From contig JADGHA010000328.1 in NCBI GenBank assembly GCA_019689695.1, positions 1 to 5,108 of the forward strand: a DNA stretch of 5,108 nt. The letters are read 5' to 3'. Both the position numbers and the translations under genes were made by a program. Of this stretch, positions 1-4,894 are shown piece by piece. The notes beneath the pieces are model-generated. The model made no database searches. It was given only the letters and a program-made list of their open reading frames with translations, and was not told where the DNA came from. Position 1 is the first letter of the stretch; each line of letters opens with the position of its first letter. Source of the DNA: Micromonosporaceae bacterium (GTDB lineage: Bacteria; Actinomycetota; Actinomycetes; Mycobacteriales; Micromonosporaceae).

Positions 1-318
1 ACGCCGACCTGGGCCGCCCGGCGCGCCGACCCCGTCGAGCTGCGCGCCCGGGCCGAGGCGATCCGGGAAGGCCTCGCCGCCGCCGGCATCGACGCCGAGG
101 TCGCACCGTCCACGGCGGTCGTCGGCGGCGGGGGAGCGCCCGGCCTCAAGCTGCCGTCCTGGGCGGTCAGCCTGCCCGAGAAGTACGCTCAGCCGCTGCG
201 CCTCGGCGACCCGCCGGTGGTCGGCCGGGTCGAGCGCGGCCGGCTGCTGCTCGACCTGCGGTGCGTGCCCCCGTCCCTGGACAGCACGCTGCAGGCCGCG
301 ATCTGCGGGGTCCACTGA
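1..318 (+). CDS. selA: L-seryl-tRNA(Sec) selenium transferase (SelA), C-terminal fragment
   Basis: Partial gene, open at the left window edge; the last 105 residues are present, ending at TGA 316-318. SelA is a PLP enzyme that converts Ser-tRNA(Sec) to Sec-tRNA(Sec) with selenophosphate in the cytoplasm. The visible part is the small C-terminal domain. It has the glycine-rich stretch VVGGGGAPG followed by LPSWAVSLP, then PPVVGRVERGRLLLDLRCVPP near the end, the order seen at the C-terminus of bacterial SelA. The PLP-binding lysine lies upstream and cannot be checked. The stop codon overlaps the selB start by one base (TGATG), so the two are very probably co-transcribed and translationally coupled. 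The selB neighbour strongly supports the assignment. Confidence 0.93.
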   Translation, partial: TPTWAARRADPVELRARAEAIREGLAAAGIDAEVAPSTAVVGGGGAPGLKLPSWAVSLPEKYAQPLRLGDPPVVGRVERGRLLLDLRCVPPSLDSTLQAAICGVH

Positions 319-2135
319 TGCACGTCGTCGCCACCGCCGGCCACGTAGACCACGGCAAGTCCACACTGGTCCGTGCCCTGACCGGCATGGAGCCGGACCG
401 CTGGGCCGAGGAGCGCCGGCGTGGCATGACCATCGACCTCGGCTTCGCCTGGACCACGCTGCCCTCGGGCGAACAGCTGGCCTTTGTGGACGTCCCGGGA
501 CACGAGCGGTTCGTCCCCAACATGCTGGCCGGCGTCGGCCCGGTCCCCGCCGCGCTGATGGTGGTCGCCGCCGACGGCGGCTGGATGCCGCAGTCCGCCG
601 AGCACCTGGCCGCGCTCGACGCGCTCGGCGTGCGGCACGGCCTGCTCGCGGTCACCCGTTGCGACCTGGCCGACCCGCGCGCCGCGACCGAGCGGGCGCT
701 GGCCGAGCTGGCGGCGACCACGCTCGGCGAAGTCGAGGCCGTCGCGGTCAGCGGGGCGACCGGTGCCGGTCTGGACGAGCTGCGCGCCGCCCTCGACCGG
801 CTGGTGGCCAGCCTGCCCGAGCCGGACCGGGCCGCGCCGGTGCGGCTGTGGGTCGACCGGTCGTTCACCATCCAGGGCAGCGGCACGGTGGTCACCGGGA
901 CCCTCGGCGCGGGAACGCTCGCCGCCGGCGACGAGCTGGAGCTGGCGGGGACGGGCCGGGTGGTCCGGGTACGCGGGCTACAGTCCCTCGGCGCCCCGGT
1001 GTCGAGGGTGGACGCGGTCGCCCGGGTGGCGGTCAACCTGCGCGGGGTCGACCGGGACCAGGTGCGCCGCGGCGACGCCCTGCTGACCCCCGGGCGGTTC
1101 CGGTCGACCGACCTGGTGGACGTCCGTGTCGTCGGCGGGACGACGACCGACCCGGTGGCCGGCCTGCCGCGGGCGCTGATGCTGCACATCGGATCGGCCG
1201 CGGTCGCCGTCCAGGTCCGCCCGCTGGGGCGGGACACTGCGCGGCTGCGGCTGTCCAGGCCGCTGCCGCTGCGGATCGGTGACCGGGCGCTGCTGCGCGA
1301 CCCCGGCCGCCACCTGGTGGCCGGGGGAGTCACCGTGCTCGACGTGGTTCCTGTGCCGCTGGCCCGGCGCGGCGCGGCCGCCGCCCGCGCCGCCGAGCTG
1401 GCCACCATGGACGGACGCGCCGACGAGCGGGGCGAGCTGCGCCGCCGCGGGCTGGTCCGGCGCGGCGACCTGGAACGGATGGGCGTAACGGTCACGGCGG
1501 CACCGGTCGCCGGCGACTGGCTCGCCGATCCGGACCACTGGGCGCGGCTGCGCGAGAAGATGGTTGGCGAGGTCCAGCGGTACGCCCGCGAGCATCCCCT
1601 GGAGGCGGGCGCCCCGGAGCAATGGCTGCGGCATGCCCTGCGGCTGCCGGACCGGGCGCTCGTGGCTGCCCTGGTCGCCCCGCCCCTGGTGTCCCGGGAC
1701 GGGCGGGTCAGCTTCGCCGGGTCGGCCGCGGCGCTGCCCGAGGAGGTCGCGCGGGCGGTCGAGAAGGTCCGCGCGGACCTCGCCGAACGGCCGTTCCTCG
1801 CCCCCGACGCGGCCCGGCGGGCCGGGCGCGGCCGCGGGCCGCGGCGGCCCGGCGCGGCCGCCCGTGCCGGCGCGCTGCTGCGCCTCGCGGACAACGTCGT
1901 ACTGCTGCCCGACGCGCCCGAACAGGCAGCGCGGCTGCTGGCCCGGCTGCCCCAGCCGTTCACGCTCAGCCAGGCGCGCCAGGCGCTGGACACCACACGC
2001 CGGGTCGCCATACCGCTGCTCGGTCTGCTGGACCGGCGCGGCATCACCCGCCGACTCCCCGACGACCGGCGGATGCTCGCCACTCCGCCCGGCGCGCCCG
2101 GTCCCAGCCCACCGGCCGCAGGCGGCGGTGGATGA
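318..2135 (+). CDS. selB: Selenocysteine-specific elongation factor SelB
   Basis: 605 residues. SelB is a GTPase that carries Sec-tRNA(Sec) to ribosomes stalled at a UGA followed by a SECIS hairpin. The G domain has GHVDHGKST (8-16), RRGMTIDLGF (34-43), DVPGHE (58-63), TRCD in place of NKxD (113-116), and SGATGAG (145-151). EF-Tu-like domain 2 starts near 175. D180, R181 and R236 fall on residues that I recall as lining the selenocysteine pocket of E. coli SelB. Domain 3 runs to about 345, with LRDPGRHLVAGG at 326-337. Winged-helix domains follow. The last one (about 545-587, with QARQALDTTRRVAIPLL) is the expected SECIS-binding module. ATG 318 is chosen because it overlaps the selA stop and begins just before the P-loop; the in-frame ATG at 261 lies inside selA. 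A weak GGGG (307-310) could act as ribosome binding site. Two oddities: residues 498-515 are encoded only by G and C and read A/R/G/P, and the tail 588-605 is Pro/Gly/Ala-rich. Confidence 0.96.
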   Translation: MHVVATAGHVDHGKSTLVRALTGMEPDRWAEERRRGMTIDLGFAWTTLPSGEQLAFVDVPGHERFVPNMLAGVGPVPAALMVVAADGGWMPQSAEHLAALDALGVRHGLLAVTRCDLADPRAATERALAELAATTLGEVEAVAVSGATGAGLDELRAALDRLVASLPEPDRAAPVRLWVDRSFTIQGSGTVVTGTLGAGTLAAGDELELAGTGRVVRVRGLQSLGAPVSRVDAVARVAVNLRGVDRDQVRRGDALLTPGRFRSTDLVDVRVVGGTTTDPVAGLPRALMLHIGSAAVAVQVRPLGRDTARLRLSRPLPLRIGDRALLRDPGRHLVAGGVTVLDVVPVPLARRGAAAARAAELATMDGRADERGELRRRGLVRRGDLERMGVTVTAAPVAGDWLADPDHWARLREKMVGEVQRYAREHPLEAGAPEQWLRHALRLPDRALVAALVAPPLVSRDGRVSFAGSAAALPEEVARAVEKVRADLAERPFLAPDAARRAGRGRGPRRPGAAARAGALLRLADNVVLLPDAPEQAARLLARLPQPFTLSQARQALDTTRRVAIPLLGLLDRRGITRRLPDDRRMLATPPGAPGPSPPAAGGGG

Positions 2136-2183
2136 CCGACCCGGGCCAGCCCGCTCCACCCGCCGCCGAAGACGGCCACAACA

Positions 2184-2197
2184 CCGGCGGGCGCCGG
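2184..2197 (+). terminator. Possible weak terminator hairpin after selB
   Basis: Perfect 5-bp stem CCGGC/GCCGG with loop GGGC, 48 nt after the selB stop. There is no T-tract, so it would be a non-canonical terminator at best. Hairpins of this size also arise by chance in DNA this GC-rich. Confidence 0.25.
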
Positions 2198-2253
2198 CCC
2201 GACACCGTCCAACGTGGTCATCAGGCCCGGCAGGGACGAGCCGGCCAGCACAA

Positions 2254-2269
2254 CCGCCGGGGCCGGCGG
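2254..2269 (+). terminator. Second possible terminator hairpin before the PAP2 gene
   Basis: Perfect 6-bp stem CCGCCG/CGGCGG with loop GGGC, about 118 nt after the selB stop and about 55 nt before the PAP2 -10 box. No T-tract follows. Its position would insulate selAB from the next transcription unit, but folding alone does not prove termination. Confidence 0.3.
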
Positions 2270-2324
2270 GCACGGCCTTGCCGGACCACCTGACCCGGCA
2301 CGTTTCCGGCCCGAGGCCAGCGGT

Positions 2325-2336
2325 TACCTTCTCCGG
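2325..2336 (+). promoter_or_regulatory. Leaderless promoter (-10) of the PAP2 gene
   Basis: TACCTT at 2325-2330 fits the TANNNT actinobacterial -10 pattern. It is followed by exactly 6 nt (CTCCGG) and then GTG 2337, so transcription would begin at or next to the start codon. The -35 is poor: GTTTCC at 2302-2307 is the best match at 17-bp spacing. The arrangement decides the start of the PAP2 gene, which has no ribosome binding site. Confidence 0.6.
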
Positions 2337-3218
2337 GTGCGTCAACGGACTGGCGGCCTGCTGGCCGGGTGGCTGCTCGTGCTGGCCGCGGCCCAGGTGG
2401 CGGCGTTCCTGCTGGTCTGGCGGTTCTTCGTGGACACCGAGCACGGCCAGCGGCTCGACACAGTGGCGCTGAACGGCAACACCATCGGGCTCCGGCACGT
2501 GGACGAGCTGGTCGGCTCGGTGCTCAACGCCATGTCGGTGGCCGCCCTGGTGGCCACCACCGTGGCCATCGGCTTCATCGCGCTGATCCGCGGCCGGGTG
2601 GCGCTGTCCGTGGTGGCCACCGTGTTCATCGCCGGAGCCAACGCTTCGGTCCAGTTCCTCAAGTACGCCATCCAGCGGCCCGACTTCGGCGTCGACCCGG
2701 AGCGGGCCGCGGCGGGCAACAGCCTGCCGAGCGGGCACGCGGCGGTGGCCATGTCGTTCGCGGTGGCGCTGGCACTCGTGCTGCCCCCGCGCACCCGCGG
2801 TGCGGGGGCGGTGCTCGGCGCAGGGTACGCGGCGCTGGTCGGCGTGGCCACCCTCTCCGCGGGCTGGCACCGGCCCAGTGACGCGGTGGCCGCGATGCTG
2901 GTGGTGGGGGCCTGGGCCGCGGCGGCGGGCTTCCTGCTGGTCGGGCTGCAGCGCGGGCACGCCCCCCACGCCGGCGAGGACGCGCATCGGTTCGCCGCCC
3001 GGGCGCTCGCGCTGTGCGCGGTGGCGCTGCTGGTCGCCGCCGCGGTCAGCCTGCGCCTGACCGACCAGGTGCTGTCCACCCCGCCCGACCAGCTGAGCCG
3101 CCGGCGCCAGCTGGTCGCCTACGCGGGCAGCGCGGCCGGGATCGCGGGCACCGCCTGCCTGGTCATGGCCCTGGTCGCGGCGACGGTGCACCGGGTGGTG
3201 CCCCGCCGGGCCAGCTAG
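2337..3218 (+). CDS. PAP2-family membrane phosphatase
   Basis: 293 residues, GTG start. This is a multi-pass membrane protein with about 6-8 hydrophobic segments (roughly 8-28, 60-84, 88-107, 135-149, 157-173, 183-204, 220-240 and 261-283). The phosphatidic acid phosphatase type 2 motifs are present. C1-like is K109-YAIQ-RPDFG, C2 is LPSGHAAVA (130-138, with H134), and C3-like is SAGWHRPSDA (174-183, with H178 and D182). Such enzymes remove phosphate from lipid phosphates or prenyl pyrophosphates at the membrane; the substrate cannot be told here. C1 has K-X4-RP rather than K-X6-RP, and C3 lacks the usual Arg seven residues before its His. I believe both are common in actinobacterial members. 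GTG 2337 is preferred over an in-frame GTG at 2214 because a -10 box sits 6 nt before it and the upstream residues are non-hydrophobic and low in complexity. The gene converges on the minus-strand operon. Confidence 0.9.
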   Translation: MRQRTGGLLAGWLLVLAAAQVAAFLLVWRFFVDTEHGQRLDTVALNGNTIGLRHVDELVGSVLNAMSVAALVATTVAIGFIALIRGRVALSVVATVFIAGANASVQFLKYAIQRPDFGVDPERAAAGNSLPSGHAAVAMSFAVALALVLPPRTRGAGAVLGAGYAALVGVATLSAGWHRPSDAVAAMLVVGAWAAAAGFLLVGLQRGHAPHAGEDAHRFAARALALCAVALLVAAAVSLRLTDQVLSTPPDQLSRRRQLVAYAGSAAGIAGTACLVMALVAATVHRVVPRRAS

Positions 3219-3234
3219 CCGCCGAGGCTAGCTG
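3212..3234. terminator. Bidirectional terminator hairpin between convergent genes
   Basis: Perfect 9-bp inverted repeat CAGCTAGCC (3212-3220) / GGCTAGCTG (3226-3234) with loop GCCGA. It includes the PAP2 stop TAG (3216-3218) and lies 9 bases past the end of the minus-strand gene, which stops at 3244. Being symmetric, it can fold in RNA from both strands. There is no T-run, as is often the case in high-GC actinobacteria. Termination is inferred from position and symmetry. Confidence 0.6.
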
Positions 3235-3243
3235 TCGCCGGAG

Positions 3244-3837
3244 CTAACCGCCGCCGTCCTGCAGCCGCACCACCAGCATCAGGAACGCGAACACCAGGCC
3301 GAACGCGGCGTACATTTTGCGCCGCCGGTGCGCCTCGTACGCGTGCCACCACGCCACCGCGGCCTCGGCGATGGCCTTGACCTGCACCCGGGGCCCGGGG
3401 GTCACGTGCGAGGCGAGTCGCAGCGCCATGCTGGACCAGGCCGGCCGAGCCGCCAGCGCCCGCACCTCGATGGCGCCGGGGACCGCCGGGCCGAAGCTGA
3501 CGCTGGGCCAGCTCGACGTGGCCGGCGGTTCTGGCCGGTAGACCTGCACCTCGACCGGGACCATCTGCTCTGGCTGCCACCGCTGGCAGCGCCGGGCGAA
3601 CGCCTGGCGCAGGTAGCGCTCGCCGGCCTGGGGCTGGTTCAGCCGGGTGTGCAGCAGGTCCAGCCACCGCCACCGGGACGCGACGTCGGTGAGCACGTCC
3701 GGGTAGAGCTGGTCGGCGTCCCGCTCGTCGCCGACCACCCGGGCCGCGTCGCGGCGCAGCGCGTCCAGGTGCCGCTCCACGAACGCGACGTACCCCGCCG
3801 GCGGCTCGGACGGCATCCGCGGGACGAGACGAAGCAT
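3244..3837 (-). CDS. Sigma region 2-like protein with one C-terminal membrane segment
   Basis: 197 residues, function unknown. The start at ATG 3837-3835 is well supported by AGGAGG five nt upstream. Residues 16-62 (YVAFVERHLDALRRDAARVV-GDERDADQLYPDVL-TDVASRWRWL) resemble region 2 of ECF sigma factors, with the spaced H, L, A, GD and AD pattern, but no DNA-binding region 4 is evident. Residues 65-90 are basic and aromatic (YLRQAFARRCQRW), and the middle is unremarkable. Near the C-terminus, HRRRK (170-174) is followed by a hydrophobic segment (about 176-190) and a short tail RLQDGGG. This predicts a protein anchored by its C-terminus with the main body in the cytoplasm. It is the last gene of the operon, 16 nt after the marR-like gene, and converges on the PAP2 gene. 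I recall similar hypothetical proteins in Micromonospora-type genomes but no assigned role. Confidence 0.82.
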   Translation of the reverse strand: MLRLVPRMPSEPPAGYVAFVERHLDALRRDAARVVGDERDADQLYPDVLTDVASRWRWLDLLHTRLNQPQAGERYLRQAFARRCQRWQPEQMVPVEVQVYRPEPPATSSWPSVSFGPAVPGAIEVRALAARPAWSSMALRLASHVTPGPRVQVKAIAEAAVAWWHAYEAHRRRKMYAAFGLVFAFLMLVVRLQDGGG

Positions 3838-3842
3838 CTCCG

Positions 3843-3848
3843 CCTCCT
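3843..3848 (-). promoter_or_regulatory. Consensus ribosome binding site (AGGAGG)
   Basis: The minus strand reads AGGAGG-CGGAG-ATG, a full anti-Shine-Dalgarno match 5 nt before ATG 3837. It is the only strong ribosome binding site visible in the window. It lets the third gene of the operon be translated independently of the MarR stop 16 nt upstream. Confidence 0.85.
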
Positions 3849-3853
3849 GGCGG

Positions 3854-4405
3854 TCAGGGCTCGGTGCGCCCGGTTTGACCGTACGCGGCCAGGGCCGCGT
3901 TCGCTACCGGGCATCGACCCTCGTCCCGCCCGCAGGCGCCGGTGTCGCAGAGCCGGCACAGCCACTTGGTGGCCCCGGGCCCCCGGATGAACCCGGTGAG
4001 CAGCTCGCCCATGATCCGGCCGAGCGTCTGGCGGTCGGCGGGGGAGAGGCGGGCCAGCGCGTCGCCGAGCACGGCGGCCCGCGCGCGGGAGACCCGGTCG
4101 GCGGCCTGGCGGCCGGCCTCGGTCAGCACTACCGCAGTGGAGCGGCCGTCCGTGCCCGGCTCACGGGTCACGTATCCCGCCTCGACCAGCCGGTCGACCA
4201 GCCGTACCGTGCCGGACGAGGTCAGCCCGAGCACCTGGCGCAGCAGGTCGATGCTCGGCCGGTCGAGGAAGTGATGCAGCGCGGAGAGTGCGGTGGCGGC
4301 GGTCTCGGACAGGCCGGCGGCCCGGGACACCGCCTCCGACGTGCGGTCCGCCACTACCGTCGCGAGCGCGCCGAGCAGGTTCGCCTCGCGCTCCAGGGCG
4401 CTCAC
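3854..4405 (-). CDS. MarR-family transcriptional regulator with C-terminal Cys4 cluster
   Basis: 183 residues, GTG start. MarR proteins are dimeric winged-helix regulators, usually repressors released from DNA by a small ligand or oxidation. The helix-turn-helix covers about 51-75 (SIDLLRQVLGLTSSGTVRLV then DRLVEAG). The wing, about 78-93, has the conserved D86-G87-R88 and then VVLTEAGR. Flanking helices (about 5-48 and 98-141) would form the dimer interface. After the normal end of the domain comes a tail with C150-x2-C153-x4-C158-x6-C165 (WLCRLC, ACGRDEGRC, PVANAA), which looks like a metal site or redox switch. Its GTG overlaps the DUF3224 stop (GTGA), implying translational coupling; the only SD-like GGAG (4417-4420) is 11 nt away. 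Regulation of its own operon through the repeat at 4821-4839 is inferred. Confidence 0.92.
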   Translation of the reverse strand: MSALEREANLLGALATVVADRTSEAVSRAAGLSETAATALSALHHFLDRPSIDLLRQVLGLTSSGTVRLVDRLVEAGYVTREPGTDGRSTAVVLTEAGRQAADRVSRARAAVLGDALARLSPADRQTLGRIMGELLTGFIRGPGATKWLCRLCDTGACGRDEGRCPVANAALAAYGQTGRTEP

Positions 4406-4809
4406 CCGAGGTCGTACTCCAGCGTGAGCGGCATGTACGGGTAGTCGGCGTGGGTGGAGACGCTGACCGCGGTGCCGCGCAGGCCGGCCAGGTCACCGGT
4501 GCCGGATCCGGGTACCACAGTGGACTCCCCGCGGGCGTGGGTGCCGTCGTAGGTGCCGCTGCCGGAGAGCACGAAGCTGCCCTCGCGCTCGCCCAGCCGG
4601 CCGGTGAACTGCATCAGCGTCACGTAGCTGCTGGTGCCGTCGGCGTGGTAGTACAGCAGGGCATCGAAGGTGGCCTCGCCCTCGATGCCCGCTTCGGCTG
4701 CGGCGAGCGCGACGCGGGCCTCGGCGAACTTGCGGCCGTCGGGGAGTTCCCGGTAGGGCTTCTCGTCCCAGGACTTGATCTCGAACTTGGTCTCCAATCG
4801 TTCGCTCAT
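4402..4809 (-). CDS. DUF3224 family protein
   Basis: 135 residues, no signal peptide and no membrane segment, so probably cytoplasmic. The sequence alternates short beta-like stretches and ends with the family-typical pattern SGSGTYDG (82-89), VVPGSGTGDLAGLRG (98-112), and a Tyr/Pro-rich end PYMPLTLEYDLG. I assign it to DUF3224, whose members are small beta-barrels thought to resemble lipocalin-like or allene oxide cyclase-like folds. No enzymatic function is established to my knowledge. ATG 4809 is chosen because TATGAT lies 6 nt upstream; the in-frame ATGs at 4833 and 4839 sit inside the promoter. It is the first gene of a three-gene operon and overlaps the MarR gene by 4 nt, so it is likely to be the main controlled product, perhaps binding or modifying the molecule that the regulator senses (inference). 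Confidence 0.87.
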   Translation of the reverse strand: MSERLETKFEIKSWDEKPYRELPDGRKFAEARVALAAAEAGIEGEATFDALLYYHADGTSSYVTLMQFTGRLGEREGSFVLSGSGTYDGTHARGESTVVPGSGTGDLAGLRGTAVSVSTHADYPYMPLTLEYDLG

Positions 4810-4844
4810 GCCGCCATCATATGTGTGACTCATACACATGTCAC
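4810..4844 (-). promoter_or_regulatory. Strong leaderless promoter of the DUF3224-MarR operon
   Basis: On the minus strand: GTGACA (-35, 4844-4839), a 17-bp spacer, TATGAT (-10, 4821-4816), six nt GGCGGC, then ATG 4809. Each hexamer matches the sigma-70-type consensus at five of six positions and the spacing is optimal. The start codon lies where transcription should begin, so the message would be leaderless. Confidence 0.82.
4821..4839. promoter_or_regulatory. Putative operator, ATGTGT-N7-ACACAT
   Basis: Perfect 6-bp inverted repeat with a 7-nt centre. It occupies the space between the -35 and -10 of the operon promoter and shares end bases with both boxes. A protein bound here would block RNA polymerase. 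The size (19 bp) suits a MarR or TetR dimer, and the MarR-family protein encoded in the same operon is the likely binder. A shorter TGACTCA pseudo-palindrome (4826-4832) lies inside but is out of register with the arms. Confidence 0.65.
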
Positions 4845-4882
4845 GTCGGGCGGTGCCGCCCATGCGGCCGGTGGCGCGCCCG

Positions 4883-4894
4883 TACAGTGGCGGC
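4883..4894 (+). promoter_or_regulatory. Leaderless promoter (-10) of the NAD kinase-like gene
   Basis: TACAGT (4883-4888) fits TANNNT and is followed by GGCGGC and GTG 4895. The 6-nt spacer is identical to that of the divergent DUF3224 promoter. No convincing -35 is seen 16-18 bp upstream. The gap between the two divergent start codons is 85 bp, so regulation of one could affect the other. A GGCGG-TG-CCGCC repeat (4849-4860) lies between them. Confidence 0.5.

Larger units (their letters stand above)
2136..2336. other. selB-PAP2 intergenic region with two GC-rich hairpins
   Basis: About 200 bases without a convincing gene. Two inverted repeats are visible: CCGGC-GGGC-GCCGG at 2184-2197 and CCGCCG-GGGC-CGGCGG at 2254-2269. 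Both have the same GGGC loop and neither has a T-run after it. They could stop or attenuate transcription from selAB, but this is inference. A 53-codon frame opens at ATG 2132, overlapping the selB stop, and ends at 2293. Its product is Arg/Gly/Pro-rich with no recognisable motif, so it is not called. No tRNA-like cloverleaf was seen. The right end holds the promoter of the PAP2 gene. Confidence 0.5.

Noticed and set aside
261..317. Upstream in-frame ATG for selB
   Set aside because: It lies inside selA and adds residues before the P-loop that no SelB has; ATG 318 overlaps the selA stop in a coupling arrangement.
1806..1866. Pair of compensating frameshifts in selB
   Set aside because: With no A or T in the run, no frame can restore leucines; the sequence before and after is in one continuous frame.
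2132..2293. 53-codon frame with ATGA overlap of the selB stop
   Set aside because: The product is Arg/Gly/Pro-rich with no motif or hydrophobic pattern, and it runs through both hairpins.
2133..2293. selB or the short downstream frame read through TGA as selenocysteine
   Set aside because: Nothing conserved follows either TGA, and no SECIS-like hairpin with a suitable position was recognised.
2214..2336. 41-residue N-terminal extension of the PAP2 protein
   Set aside because: The extension is low in complexity and crosses the -10 box; the GTG at 2337 fits a leaderless start and begins just before the first membrane segment.
2136..2336. tRNA(Sec) gene beside selAB
   Set aside because: No acceptor stem pairing over about 95 nt and no T-loop GTTCGA-type sequence was found.
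167..3191. Very long open frames on the minus strand opposite selB and the PAP2 gene
   Set aside because: Products are Arg/Ser/Pro/Gly-rich with no family motif; they mirror the high-GC codon use of the real plus-strand genes.
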